This document shows, one piece after another, positions 25,689 through 38,398 of a stretch of DNA of 64,000 nt. Each line of letters starts with the position of its first letter. The stretch's first letter is position 1. The translations under genes and the position numbers were made by a program. The DNA comes from Listeria grayi DSM 20601 (GTDB taxonomy: Bacteria > Bacillota > Bacilli > Lactobacillales > Listeriaceae): positions 918,218 to 982,217 of the forward strand of contig NZ_GL538353.1 of assembly GCF_000148995.1 (NCBI RefSeq), read 5' to 3'. The notes under the pieces are model-generated. The model saw only the letters and a list, made by a program, of their open reading frames with translations, made no database searches and was not told where the DNA came from.

Positions 25689-27035
25689 ATGCGGCTGGAA
25701 TCAGGTTTTGCGCAAAAGCAACAACAATCCCAATCTTTAAAATTGAATATGACACAGCAGTTGACTCAATCGATTGCCATGCTCCAATTTGCTACCCCTG
25801 AATTGACCTCGTTTTTAGAAGAAAAGGCATTGGAAAACCCATTGATAGAAGTAGTCCCAGGAACAGAACCGGCAGCAGATATCCCTTATAAAACAAGCAG
25901 CCGAAATAGGGCAGATAATAACGATTGGCTGGAACAAATCGCTGACAACACGCAGTCACTTGGAGATGTGCTGAAAGAACAGCTACAAATGCTGAAACTG
26001 CCGCAATCGCAGCGGATCATCGTTTTGTTTCTGATCGAAAGCTTAGATGAGGCAGGATACCTAACGCAAGATACTGACCTGATCGCTGCACAGCTTTTAA
26101 TGAGTGAAGAAGCAATTTTAGCCGGTTTAGAGATTTTGCAGAACATGGAGCCGGCTGGTATCGGGGCTCGAAATATGCAGGAATGTATTTTGCTGCAGAT
26201 CGAACGTTCGGCCAAAGCGCCCTATATCGCTTACGATTTGATCCAAGATTATTTCATGGAATTTGCCGACAAAAAATGGAAGAAGATCACTGCAGAAATG
26301 GATGTCAGCTTGACAGAGATCCAAGAAGTAGCCGATTTTATCCAAACATTGAGCCCGAGACCGGGAATGGCATTCACTCAGGAAACCGTCCAATATATCG
26401 TACCGGAATTGATTTTGGAAGAAAAAGCCGGGACATTACATCTGTCGCTCGCCAAACAATTTTTGCCGCAAATCCGTTTTCAAGAAAGCTACTACCAGAC
26501 AATGGAAGCGACAAAAGAAAAAGAAGTACTACGCTTCTTGAAAGAAAAAACTGGCGAATATGATTGGATCCGCAAAAGTCTAGAGCAGCGGGAAAGCACC
26601 TTGCAGCTAGTCGGGGAAGCGATCGTTAAACACCAGCAAGAGTTCTTTTTACACCAAGAAGCCAGCCGACTGAAACCATTGACATTACGCGAAATATCTG
26701 AGGAGATCGGTGTACATGAATCGACGGTGAGTCGTGCAGTGAATGGCAAGTACATGGAGACCTCCCAAGGCGTTTATGAATTGAAGCGCTTCTTTTCAGC
26801 AGGATTACAGCAGTCATCCGGCCAAGGTGATGCCGAAGAGGTCGCAAGTAGTGCGATCAAACAACAGTTGCAAAAATTGATCGAAGAAGAAGACAAATCT
26901 AAACCGCTCTCCGACCAAAAAATCGTTGACCTCTTGGCAGAGGAAGCGATTCAAGTTTCACGAAGAGCGATCGCAAAATATCGTTTAGAACTCAATATCC
27001 CATCGTCATCCAAACGAAAACGGTTCGACGCCTAA
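25689..27035 (+). CDS. rpoN: RNA polymerase sigma-54 factor (SigL/RpoN)
   Basis: Product of 448 residues. Region I is Gln/Leu-rich (MTQQLTQSIAMLQF). The core-binding part follows, and the C-terminus carries the HTH ISEEIGVHESTVSRAVNGKY and the RpoN box AIQVSRRAIAKYRLELNIP (ARRTVAKYR in most members), which reads the -24 element. The start is ATG 25689 (MRLESGFAQK) with GGAGGAG before it; the ATG at 25671 overlaps that RBS and is rejected. It needs enhancer-binding activators; none is encoded here. Confidence 0.94.
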   Translation: MRLESGFAQKQQQSQSLKLNMTQQLTQSIAMLQFATPELTSFLEEKALENPLIEVVPGTEPAADIPYKTSSRNRADNNDWLEQIADNTQSLGDVLKEQLQMLKLPQSQRIIVLFLIESLDEAGYLTQDTDLIAAQLLMSEEAILAGLEILQNMEPAGIGARNMQECILLQIERSAKAPYIAYDLIQDYFMEFADKKWKKITAEMDVSLTEIQEVADFIQTLSPRPGMAFTQETVQYIVPELILEEKAGTLHLSLAKQFLPQIRFQESYYQTMEATKEKEVLRFLKEKTGEYDWIRKSLEQRESTLQLVGEAIVKHQQEFFLHQEASRLKPLTLREISEEIGVHESTVSRAVNGKYMETSQGVYELKRFFSAGLQQSSGQGDAEEVASSAIKQQLQKLIEEEDKSKPLSDQKIVDLLAEEAIQVSRRAIAKYRLELNIPSSSKRKRFDA

Positions 27036-27100
27036 GACGTTTTGTATCCCGCCAAGAGTTAAAGTGGGACACAAAACGTCTTATTGTGTTTTTTTGAAAT
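27033..27100 (+). terminator. Terminator after rpoN
   Basis: An 18-base arm TAAGACGTTTTGTATCCC (27033-27050) pairs almost fully with 27066-27083 and is followed by T-rich sequence; the stop codon lies in the stem. Confidence 0.8.
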
Positions 27101-27225
27101 CGAAAAGGATGTTTAGAATATATGATTAGTGGAAACATAGGTGTATAAAGGCTTTTTCTTTAAAAACATACTATTGACAGCAAGTGAAGATTCCATTGTT
27201 TTTTCGTAAATGTCCCACTTAATAC

Positions 27226-27254
27226 TTGAAGTATCTCTTCAATACTGTTAGAAT
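27226..27254 (+). promoter_or_regulatory. Promoter of the cggR glycolytic operon
   Basis: -35 TTGAAG (27226-27231), 17-bp spacer, -10 TAGAAT (27249-27254). It gives a leader of about 210 nt before cggR. The rest of 27100-27471 has no gene. Confidence 0.7.
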
Positions 27255-27412
27255 GTATTTGTAGGGTGAAAGAAGTTGATAGGTAGTTTCTGAGCAGCAC
27301 TCAAAAAGAGAAAGGCAAGTCAAAGCGTCATTTATGTAGATTGAACCAAGCCATTGGAAAAAATCTGATAATGAAAGTCGGCACGCCTCATCTCTACTTT
27401 TTTTAGAACTAT

Positions 27413-27448
27413 CGGGACGTTAAAGGTCTAACCGGGTCGTTAACTGTC
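27413..27448 (+). promoter_or_regulatory. CggR operator
   Basis: CGGGAC-N6-GGTC-N4-CGGGTC-N6-TGTC (27413-27448) matches the Bacillus CggR consensus CGGGAC-N6-TGTC-N4-CGGGAC-N6-TGTC at 18 of 20 defined bases. It lies about 150 bp downstream of the promoter and 23 bp before cggR, so CggR should act as a roadblock to elongation. Confidence 0.88.
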
Positions 27449-27471
27449 CACTAAGTGAGGAGCTAATAAAA

Positions 27472-28515
27472 ATGTCAGATATTGTTAACTTACAAAAAAA
27501 ACTAATTCCCGACGTTTTAAAAGTGATGCAGAAACGTTATCAAATACTTCGCTCCATTTATTTTTCTGAACCTGTAGGCAGACGGACCCTTGCCAGTATG
27601 CTTGGCATGAGTGAACGAGTGCTCCGCAGTGAAGTGGAATTCTTGAAAGCACAGAATCTGATCGACATCGCTTCTTCTGGGATGAAAGTTACCACAGAAG
27701 GATTGAACGTTTTTAGAGAATTAGAAAGCATCATGAATCAACTATCTGGCCTTCATTCTATGGAACAAGCACTGCAGGAAAAACTTCAAATCAGAAAATG
27801 CTTGATCGTGCAAGGTAATAGCGACGAGACCCCATGGGTACAAGAAGAAATGGGACGGACCGCTATCCAGCAACTCGATATGGCACTTACTGAGAAGAAG
27901 AACGTCATTGCTGTGATGGGCGGCTTTACAATGGCCACAGTTGCAGAAATGATGACTCCGGATTTTGCGAAAGGCAGAGAATTATTATTCGTGCCTGGAC
28001 GTGGAGGACTTGGAGAAGACTTGGATAATCAAGCCAATACGATCTGCGACAAGCTAGCAACGAAGACACGCACCAAACATCGCGTACTGTATGTGCCCGA
28101 ACAATTGGGAGAAGAAGCCTATCGTTCCCTACTCAAAGAACCATCCATCCAAGAAGGTCTGCGTTTAGTCCAATCTGCGAATGCTATCATTCATGGGATC
28201 GGCGACGCAATGACAATGGCATCCAGAAGACATGCAAGTCCAGCCGTGGTCGATAAGATCACTCAGCGAAAAGCAGTTGGCGAAGCATTCGGCTATTATT
28301 TCAATGAACAAGGCGAGGTAGTACATAAGGTTTCGACATTCGGACTACAATTCGAAGAGCTGACCAAGATACCTCATATCATTGCCGTAGCCGGTGGCGA
28401 GTCAAAAGCTAAAGCAATCAAATCGTATATGAAGACCGCTCCAAGAAATACGATTTTGATCACGGACGCCGGAGCAGCTGAATCGCTTTTAAAAGGGCAA
28501 CCCCTTTTGAAATAA
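27472..28515 (+). CDS. cggR: Central glycolytic genes regulator CggR
   Basis: SorC/DeoR-type repressor of 347 residues. The N-terminal winged HTH includes RTLASMLGMSERVLRSEVEFL; the effector domain has VMGGFTMATVAEMM, FVPGRGGLGEDLDNQANTIC and HGIGDAMTMA, which bind phosphorylated sugar. In Bacillus, fructose 1,6-bisphosphate releases CggR from its operator. Here it heads the gapA-pgk-tpiA-gpmI unit and has its own operator upstream, so it is autoregulated. Confidence 0.95.
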   Translation: MSDIVNLQKKLIPDVLKVMQKRYQILRSIYFSEPVGRRTLASMLGMSERVLRSEVEFLKAQNLIDIASSGMKVTTEGLNVFRELESIMNQLSGLHSMEQALQEKLQIRKCLIVQGNSDETPWVQEEMGRTAIQQLDMALTEKKNVIAVMGGFTMATVAEMMTPDFAKGRELLFVPGRGGLGEDLDNQANTICDKLATKTRTKHRVLYVPEQLGEEAYRSLLKEPSIQEGLRLVQSANAIIHGIGDAMTMASRRHASPAVVDKITQRKAVGEAFGYYFNEQGEVVHKVSTFGLQFEELTKIPHIIAVAGGESKAKAIKSYMKTAPRNTILITDAGAAESLLKGQPLLK

Positions 28516-28547
28516 AAAAACAATATTTTCAAGGAGGAAATTGACTC

Positions 28548-29558
28548 ATGACAGTTAAAGTTGGTATTAATGGATTTGGACGTATCGGTCGTCTAGCATT
28601 CCGTCGTATTCAAGATGTGGAAGGTATCGAAGTGGTTGCGATCAACGACTTGACAGACGCTAAAATGTTAGCACACTTATTGAAATATGACACTACTCAA
28701 GGTACATTTGGTGGCGACATCGAAGTACATGATGGTTTCTTTAAAGTTGACGGTAAAGAAGTTAAAGTATTAGCTAACCGTAACCCAGAAGAATTACCAT
28801 GGGGCGACCTAGGGGTTGAAATCGTATTAGAATGTACTGGTTTCTTCACTACTCAAGAAAAAGCAGAACTTCACTTGAAAGCAGGAGCTAAAAAAGTTGT
28901 TATCTCTGCTCCAGCAACAGGCGACATGAAAACAATCGTATACAACGTTAACCACGAAACTTTAGACGGATCAGAAACAGTTATCTCCGGCGCAAGCTGT
29001 ACTACTAACTGTCTTGCTCCAATGGCAAAAGTTTTGGATGAGAAATTTGGTATCGTAGAAGGTCTTATGACTACTATCCACGCTTACACAGGTGACCAAA
29101 TGACACTTGACGGCCCGCACCCTAAAGGCGACTTCCGTCGTGCTCGCGCTGCAGCTGAAAACATCATTCCAAACACTACTGGTGCTGCTAAAGCAATCGG
29201 TGAAGTATTACCAAGCCTTAAAGGTAAATTAGACGGAGCTGCTCAACGTGTTCCAGTTCCAACTGGTTCCCTTACTGAATTAGTAACAGTTCTTGATAAG
29301 AAAGTTTCTGCTGATGAAGTAAACGCAGCAATGAAAGAAGCTAGCGATCCAGAAACTTATGGTTATACTTCTGACCAAATCGTATCTTCTGACATCAAAG
29401 GTATGACTTTCGGTTCATTATTTGACGAAACACAAACAAAAGTACTTTCTGTTGGCGACAAACAATTAGTTAAAACAGTTGCTTGGTATGACAACGAAAT
29501 GAGCTACACTGCTCAATTAGTTCGTACTTTAGAATACTTTGCTAAAATCGCTAAATAA
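28548..29558 (+). CDS. gapA: Glyceraldehyde-3-phosphate dehydrogenase, glycolytic
   Basis: NAD-dependent enzyme of 336 residues. Cofactor fold [17 protein letters not shown], catalytic Cys in [15 protein letters not shown], and the C-terminal [15 protein letters not shown]. Codon use is strongly biased to the preferred set (GGT, GCT, AAA), as in very highly expressed genes, unlike the cggR gene just before it. RBS AAGGAGG. It is followed by a terminator-like hairpin before pgk. Confidence 0.97.
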   Translation: MTVKVGINGFGRIGRLAFRRIQDVEGIEVVAINDLTDAKMLAHLLKYDTTQGTFGGDIEVHDGFFKVDGKEVKVLANRNPEELPWGDLGVEIVLECTGFFTTQEKAELHLKAGAKKVVISAPATGDMKTIVYNVNHETLDGSETVISGASCTTNCLAPMAKVLDEKFGIVEGLMTTIHAYTGDQMTLDGPHPKGDFRRARAAAENIIPNTTGAAKAIGEVLPSLKGKLDGAAQRVPVPTGSLTELVTVLDKKVSADEVNAAMKEASDPETYGYTSDQIVSSDIKGMTFGSLFDETQTKVLSVGDKQLVKTVAWYDNEMSYTAQLVRTLEYFAKIAK

Positions 29559-29603
29559 TAGCAGATAGCGGCAAATCGAGACGCATTTACAAATAAGATG
29601 AAT

Positions 29604-29636
29604 AAGCGGAAACGATCCTGTTTCCGCTTGTTTTTT
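29604..29636 (+). terminator. Intra-operon terminator between gapA and pgk
   Basis: Perfect 10-bp stem AAGCGGAAAC/GTTTCCGCTT with loop GATCCT and six T. It would let only part of transcription continue into pgk or protect the 3' end of gapA mRNA. Confidence 0.85.
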
Positions 29637-29672
29637 GAAACATCATCCTTTAACACATGGAGGAATAATAAA

Positions 29673-31645
<1,973 letters not shown>

Positions 31646-33178
31646 ATGAGTAAATCACCTGTAGCAATCATTATCCTTGATGGATTTGGTAAGCGTGCAG
31701 AAACAGTTGGCAATGCTGTTGCCCAAGCGAAGAAACCAAACTTTGACCGTTATTACGAAACATTTCCGCACAGCGAATTAAAAGCAAGCGGACTTGATGT
31801 CGGACTTCCAGACGGTCAAATGGGGAACTCTGAAGTTGGACATACCAATATCGGCGCTGGCCGCATTGTTTATCAAAGTCTAACACGTATCGACAAAGCG
31901 ATCGAAGAAGGCGAATTTCAAAAAAACAAGCCTTTGAACAATGCATTTGACTATACAAAAGAACATGATTCCAACCTGCATTTGTTTGGTTTGCTTTCTG
32001 ACGGTGGTGTACACAGCCATATCAATCATTTGATTGCTTTATTAGAAACTGCAAAAGCAAACGGCGTAAAAAACACTTACATCCATGCTTTTCTTGACGG
32101 ACGCGATGTAGCGCCTGACTCCGCACCAGCTTACGTGGAAAAATTGCAAAACGAAATTGCGAAACTTGGCTACGGCGAAATCGCAACTATCTCTGGCCGT
32201 TTTTATGCAATGGACCGCGACAAACGTTGGGAACGCGTAGAAAAAGCCTACAAAGCGATCACAGCTGGCGAAGGTGAACAAGCTGAAAGCCCTGCAGCTG
32301 CCGTAAAAGCTTCCTATGACGCTGGTAAAATGGATGAATTCGTCCTACCAACTGTCATCACAAAAGGCGGCAAACCAGTAGCAACGGTAAACGACAATGA
32401 TGCAGTCATCTTCTTCAACTTCCGTCCTGACCGCGCTATTCAATTGTCGAATGCTTTCACGGATAAAGAATGGGAACATTTTGATCGCGGGGAAGCACAT
32501 CCGAAAAACATCAAATTTGTAACCATGACATTATACAACCCAAGCATTGACGCAGAAGTTGCCTTCGCACCGATCGAAATGAAAAATGTGATCGGCGAAG
32601 TGCTTTCCGACAAAGGCTTGAAACAACTGCGCATTGCAGAAACAGAAAAATATCCGCATGTTACTTTCTTCATGAACGGCGGACGCAATGAAGAGTTTCC
32701 TGGTGAAGATCGTATCTTGATCAATTCTCCAAAAGTAGAAACCTATGACTTGCAGCCGGAAATGAGTGCTTATGAAGTAACTGACGCATTAGTAGAAGAC
32801 ATCCAAAATGATAAGCACGATGCAATCATTTTGAACTTCGCTAATCCGGATATGGTTGGTCACTCCGGAATGTTGGAACCAACAATCAAAGCAATCGAAG
32901 CAGTAGATGAAAATCTAGGACGCATTGTTGATTTGGTCTTGGAAAAAGGCGGCGCAGCGGTAATCTTCGCTGACCACGGTAATTCTGAAACGATGACGAC
33001 TCCGGATGGTAACCCGCATACGGCACATACGACCGTTCCAGTTCCAGTGATCGTAACGAAAAAAGGCGTAACTCTTCGTTCAGGCGGACGCTTGGCGGAT
33101 GTTGCACCAACCATGCTTGATTTATTAGGCGTTGAAAAACCAGCAGAAATGACTGGAGAAAGTTTGATCGAAAAATAA
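31646..33178 (+). CDS. gpmI: 2,3-bisphosphoglycerate-independent phosphoglycerate mutase
   Basis: Mn-dependent enzyme of 510 residues. The nucleophile Ser is in [17 protein letters not shown]; other metal-binding blocks are ILDGFGKR near the start, [12 protein letters not shown] and [15 protein letters not shown]. The ATG follows the tpiA stop directly, with the GGAGG site inside tpiA, so the two are translationally coupled. It converts 3- to 2-phosphoglycerate, the step before enolase. Confidence 0.96.
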   Translation: MSKSPVAIIILDGFGKRAETVGNAVAQAKKPNFDRYYETFPHSELKASGLDVGLPDGQMGNSEVGHTNIGAGRIVYQSLTRIDKAIEEGEFQKNKPLNNAFDYTKEHDSNLHLFGLLSDGGVHSHINHLIALLETAKANGVKNTYIHAFLDGRDVAPDSAPAYVEKLQNEIAKLGYGEIATISGRFYAMDRDKRWERVEKAYKAITAGEGEQAESPAAAVKASYDAGKMDEFVLPTVITKGGKPVATVNDNDAVIFFNFRPDRAIQLSNAFTDKEWEHFDRGEAHPKNIKFVTMTLYNPSIDAEVAFAPIEMKNVIGEVLSDKGLKQLRIAETEKYPHVTFFMNGGRNEEFPGEDRILINSPKVETYDLQPEMSAYEVTDALVEDIQNDKHDAIILNFANPDMVGHSGMLEPTIKAIEAVDENLGRIVDLVLEKGGAAVIFADHGNSETMTTPDGNPHTAHTTVPVPVIVTKKGVTLRSGGRLADVAPTMLDLLGVEKPAEMTGESLIEK

Positions 33179-33186
33179 GGTTTTGC

Positions 33187-33417
33187 TTTCCATTATGTTT
33201 GGTTAAAGGTACAATATAAATGAATTGAATTTGGGACGAGAGTAAATGTTGCACCCGATGTATCTGTAGGGCAAGGAATGGTAGATTACTAGTGGAGATT
33301 GTACAGCAACTGGCTGTCGATCATACAGTCAGTGGATTACATGTTCGCTTTGCTCACATGTATATTGGGCTCGTAGCTCGCTTTACTCGCACAATCCCAA
33401 CAAAGGAGAGAATATAA
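33187..33417 (+). promoter_or_regulatory. eno promoter and structured leader
   Basis: -35-like TTTCCA (33187-33192), 17-bp spacer, -10 TACAAT (33210-33215). About 195 nt of leader follow, with a hairpin TACATGT (33339-33345) / ACATGTA (33357-33363), a further TTGGG/CCCAA enclosed stretch, and a repeated CGCTTTRCTC motif in both loops. No T-box or known riboswitch signature is recognised. Confidence 0.5.
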
Positions 33418-34710
<1,293 letters not shown>

Positions 34711-34720
34711 GCTAGTTATA

Positions 34721-34757
34721 AAGTGCCAGCACATCTAAGTGCTGGCACTTTTTTTAT
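34721..34757 (+). terminator. Terminator after eno
   Basis: Perfect 12-bp stem AAGTGCCAGCAC/GTGCTGGCACTT with a 6-base loop and a T run. Confidence 0.92.
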
Positions 34758-34886
34758 GGGCAATTTTTGACAAAAATGTGCCAATAGTCCCTATTTTAGT
34801 AAATAAACCCTTATACAGCTGTCCGCTTGGAACCCCAATGTGCTAAAATAAATAAAACTGCGATAATTCAAGTAAGGAGCTGTAAA

Positions 34887-37031
34887 ATGAAAAAAGGTTA
34901 TGCACTTTTCTGTAGTATGATCCTCAGCATTGGAATATTAGTAACTCCGGCTACTGCCCAAGCAGAACCCAACCAGGCAATGACAGCCGAAAGCAAACAA
35001 ATCATCCAAACGGTACAGACCGCAGAAAAAGAGGACTATCAAGACCAGCGGGTCATCGTCACATTAAAAGACACAACCCCTGCTTATATAGAAGAAAATT
35101 ATCCGCTTGTCCAAGCAGAAATGATAAAAACAGATACTTACCTATTTAAAATCAAAAAATCAGCAGGTACATTAGAAACGCTCATTAAACAGTTGCTGGC
35201 AGACAGAACACATATCTCCATTGCCGAACCAAACTATAAAGCAACGATTTCAAGCAGCAGCACGGATAAAAAACTTTGGGCAAAAAACAATAGCAGTTAT
35301 CCGGAATTCGACATTAACTATAATAAGATCGATCCAGCACAAAGTAAGAAAAAGATAAAGATCGCCGTAGTAGACACCGGTATCGACTATAATCATCCGG
35401 CATTAAAAAACGTGATCTCGAAAACAAAAAGCGGCGCCGTCAATGGCCGAGATTTTGGCGATAATGACAATGATCCTATGGATAAAGACTCGCACGGTAC
35501 CCATGTAGCCGGAACGATCGCTGGGGCTAACGGCATCGGACTGGATACCAATGTAGAGATCATGCCGCTAAAAGTAGAACGATCTGACGGAAACATCTAC
35601 GTTTCCGATATTATCGCAGCGATGGATTACGCGGTGAAAAACAAAGCCGCGATCGTGAATCTATCATTGATCACTCCTTTTAAAAGCCAAGAAATGAAAA
35701 AAACGATCGATAAAGCTAAAAACGTGCTGTTTATTGCAGCAGCAGGAAATAATGGCGGGAATAACGATAAAGAAGCCGGCGGAACCAACGTCAATTTGAT
35801 GACGCCACTCTATCCAGCGTCTTTCGATTCGCCCAACATCATCAGTGTTGCTAATCTCAAACAAAATGGTTTCTTAGAAGAAAGCAGCAACTACGGAAAA
35901 ACTTCCGTCGATCTTGCAGCACCGGGAACCAACATCTACAGCACCCTGCCAAACGGCAAATACGGCTATAAAACAGGCACATCTATGGCTGCGCCGCAAG
36001 TTACTGGGATAGCAGCATTATTAGAAGGTAAGTATACGAGCGACAGCGCCGTACAGATCAAATCACGCATTTTAAAAAATGTCCATAAATTATCTGCCCT
36101 AAACGGAAAAATGACGACAGGAGGCTTGCTGGATGCCTACAAAGCATTCTCGCCTGATACGCTTACGTCGGACCGTTATTATTATATTCGTTCCGTTGGC
36201 AGCGGATTATATATGAACGTAAAAGGAAATTCAAGCAAGGAAAACACGGCACTTTGGCAATCAGGTATGAATGGAAAAGCAGGCGAGCAATGGAAAATCG
36301 TCAAAAATAGCAATGGTAGCGTCTATCTGCAATCTCGCCTAGGCAAAGTTTTACAGCTTAAAAACAACAGCAAAAATCCAAATACCGTTCTTCAGATCAA
36401 TAAGAAAAATACGAAAAACAATGCACAGCAGTTTTACCTGAGCAAAATAGCTAACGGCCGCTACAGCATCGAAAGCTGGAAAAAACAGACCAATGTCGCT
36501 GGTGTGTCCGGCAATACGAAAGCCAGTAAAAGCGCGATCTTAGCCAAACGAAACCAAGAATCCCTTTCCGAACAATGGGAGTTCAAACCAGTAGCGATCC
36601 AAAGCGGAAAAACGTATAATCTTATTTCCAAGAAAAGTGGGAAAGCATTAGAAATAAGTAGTACGAGCAAGCTGGCAGGGGCAAAACTATATCAAAACAC
36701 CTCTAAAAACAGTATTTCTCAGCAGTTCATTTTGAAAAAAGACAGCAAAGGCATCCAGATCGTTTCTAAAGCCAATCCCAAATATGCACTAGAGATCGCC
36801 GGCAATAAAATGGCGAAACGCACGAAACTTAGTATGCAGACACAGAAAAATACGAAAGGCCAGCATTTTACCTTTAAATTCCAATCAGATGGCAGTGTCA
36901 CGATCGCAGCGCTCAGTAGCACCAAATACGGCTTGGATGTGAAAGGCGCTAGCACGAAAAATAAGACGGCTATCCAGCTGTATTCCCTTAAAAATCTGGA
37001 CAATCAGAAGTGGTTTTTGATTCCCCGCTAA
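34887..37031 (+). CDS. Secreted subtilisin-like serine protease with C-terminal ricin-type lectin repeats
   Basis: Product of 714 residues. Signal peptide (cut near ATAQAE), an inhibitor-I9-like propeptide (about 45-130, QRVIVTLKDTTPAYIE to SIAEPNYKA), and an S8 catalytic domain with Asp in IAVVDTGIDYNHP, His in DSHGTHVAGTIAG and Ser in GTSMAAPQVTGIAALL. From about residue 430 two ricin B-like trefoils follow, with repeated QxW/QxF ends (EQWKIV, QQFYLS, EQWEFK, QQFILK, QHFTFK, QKWFLI). No wall motif, so retention would be by sugar binding. ATG 34887 has a good AAGGAG; an upstream in-frame ATG at 34827 has none. Confidence 0.9.
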   Translation: MKKGYALFCSMILSIGILVTPATAQAEPNQAMTAESKQIIQTVQTAEKEDYQDQRVIVTLKDTTPAYIEENYPLVQAEMIKTDTYLFKIKKSAGTLETLIKQLLADRTHISIAEPNYKATISSSSTDKKLWAKNNSSYPEFDINYNKIDPAQSKKKIKIAVVDTGIDYNHPALKNVISKTKSGAVNGRDFGDNDNDPMDKDSHGTHVAGTIAGANGIGLDTNVEIMPLKVERSDGNIYVSDIIAAMDYAVKNKAAIVNLSLITPFKSQEMKKTIDKAKNVLFIAAAGNNGGNNDKEAGGTNVNLMTPLYPASFDSPNIISVANLKQNGFLEESSNYGKTSVDLAAPGTNIYSTLPNGKYGYKTGTSMAAPQVTGIAALLEGKYTSDSAVQIKSRILKNVHKLSALNGKMTTGGLLDAYKAFSPDTLTSDRYYYIRSVGSGLYMNVKGNSSKENTALWQSGMNGKAGEQWKIVKNSNGSVYLQSRLGKVLQLKNNSKNPNTVLQINKKNTKNNAQQFYLSKIANGRYSIESWKKQTNVAGVSGNTKASKSAILAKRNQESLSEQWEFKPVAIQSGKTYNLISKKSGKALEISSTSKLAGAKLYQNTSKNSISQQFILKKDSKGIQIVSKANPKYALEIAGNKMAKRTKLSMQTQKNTKGQHFTFKFQSDGSVTIAALSSTKYGLDVKGASTKNKTAIQLYSLKNLDNQKWFLIPR

Positions 37032-37048
37032 AGCTATAAATCAGCCTG

Positions 37049-37077
37049 TTGACATTCCACTAAACAAGCGTTATGAT
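37049..37077 (+). promoter_or_regulatory. Promoter before the first esterase gene
   Basis: Consensus -35 TTGACA (37049-37054), 17-bp spacer, -10 TATGAT (37072-37077). The leader then has a weak ACTG/CAGT hairpin with seven T near 37111-37146 that might attenuate. Confidence 0.75.
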
Positions 37078-37209
37078 ATGTCTATTGTTTAGAAATACTC
37101 TTGTAAGAAAATGACTGTTTAAGCGAAATACGCGGCAGTTTTTTTCATGCGGATCATCTTTCCAGAGAGTAATTTTTAGGGTATAAAAGATTTAGGAGGA
37201 CTGCTTAAA

Positions 37210-37953
37210 ATGAAAGTAGATCGTAGCTTTATGATCGAAGCAGGAAATCGTGCTGTACTGCTTTTACATGGTTTTGCTGGAACGACATCAGATATGAGAG
37301 AACTAGGAGAATATATTGCCGAAAACGGCTATACCGTATATGCTCCTAATTATCGCGGACATGGAGAGAATCCGGAGAATTTTCTCGCGACCACACCAGA
37401 AATGTGGTATGAAGATGCTGTGAATGGCTATAAAAAATTACAAGATGCAGGCTACCACGAGATCGTCATCCTAGGTGTAGCGATGGGCGGCGTATTTGCG
37501 CTAAAAATGGCTCAAAAATTTGCACCGAAAGCAATTATTCCATTATGTGCAAACGTCAACCGGAATATGCGCTATATACCAGTAGAAGCTTATTTGAAAA
37601 AACAATTAAAAGCAGACGGAATCGTTGAAACAGAGGCGGATGATATGCTTGCCAGCTACCAATCCGAAATCGAAAAAATGGCGACTGCCCGTGCTGCGTT
37701 CTATAAAGAAGTTTCTGGGCAAATCGAAAAGATCCATGTACCAACAATGATCGGCCAAGGCTGCCAAGACGAAGAGATCGATGCAGACAATGCTAATTAT
37801 ATTTTCAAAAAGATCCATACAGATGAAAAACAATTGTGCTTCTATGCAGGCAGCGGACATGACATTGTCAATGACTGTGAAAAAGATATACTGGGAGAAG
37901 ACGTCGTTTATTTCCTCGATGACCTTAACTGGGTATCAGAGGCAGCAGTCTAA
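37210..37953 (+). CDS. Carboxylesterase-type alpha/beta hydrolase, YvaK-like
   Basis: Product of 247 residues with the alpha/beta-hydrolase opening [18 protein letters not shown] and a terminal His in GSGHDIVNDCEKDILGED. The nucleophile elbow reads LGVAMGG, with Ala where the paralogue at 38399 has Ser (LSLGG context GLSLGG); the expected Gly-x-Ser-x-Gly is therefore missing. This may mean loss of esterase activity. It sits just upstream of secG, with the intact paralogue just downstream. Confidence 0.85.
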   Translation: MKVDRSFMIEAGNRAVLLLHGFAGTTSDMRELGEYIAENGYTVYAPNYRGHGENPENFLATTPEMWYEDAVNGYKKLQDAGYHEIVILGVAMGGVFALKMAQKFAPKAIIPLCANVNRNMRYIPVEAYLKKQLKADGIVETEADDMLASYQSEIEKMATARAAFYKEVSGQIEKIHVPTMIGQGCQDEEIDADNANYIFKKIHTDEKQLCFYAGSGHDIVNDCEKDILGEDVVYFLDDLNWVSEAAV

Positions 37954-37959
37954 GCACAC

Positions 37960-37988
37960 TTTACGAATAAAATATAATATGCTAAAAT
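37960..37988 (+). promoter_or_regulatory. secG promoter
   Basis: -35 TTTACG (37960-37965), 17-bp spacer, -10 TAAAAT (37983-37988), 40 bp before the ATG. Confidence 0.6.
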
Positions 37989-38027
37989 AGTAGTTAGTCA
38001 AAATGAACGGTTTTAGGAGGAAGAACA

Positions 38028-38258
38028 ATGAGTACAGTTTTAACAGTCTTACTCATCATTTCAGCGGTGCTGTTGATCACAGTCATTATATTGCAACCAG
38101 GTAAAAGCAACGGTCTATCCGGCGCTATCTCTGGCGGAGCAGAACAGTTATTTGGAAAGCAAAAAGTTAGAGGTCTTGAGTTGATCCTACATCGGACGAC
38201 CATTGTCCTTTCGATAATTTTCTTCGGATTGCTAATTGCTTTAGCATTTTTTATGTAA
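38028..38258 (+). CDS. secG: Preprotein translocase subunit SecG
   Basis: Product of 76 residues with two membrane helices ([20 protein letters not shown] and [19 protein letters not shown]) and the family loop [16 protein letters not shown]. SecG joins SecYE and helps SecA-driven export. RBS GGAGGA. Followed by a terminator. Confidence 0.95.
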   Translation: MSTVLTVLLIISAVLLITVIILQPGKSNGLSGAISGGAEQLFGKQKVRGLELILHRTTIVLSIIFFGLLIALAFFM

Positions 38259-38270
38259 TACTGAAATGAC

Positions 38271-38303
38271 AACCACCTAAGTGTTTTTGGGTGGTTTTTT
38301 TTT
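38271..38303 (+). terminator. Terminator after secG
   Basis: AACCACC (38271-38277) with GGTGGTT (38290-38296), then T run. Confidence 0.88.
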
Positions 38304-38398
38304 GATTAAAAGGGCAGCCGTGTGGCTTGAGATTATCCGGGTGATATTTTAAACTGGAAGAAGAATCAATTGATTGCGTAACAAGGAGCGAAAAAAAG

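Noticed and set aside
33216..33417. T-box riboswitch before eno
   Set aside because: No TGGNACCGCG-type antiterminator box or specifier loop is present, and eno is not an amino acid gene.
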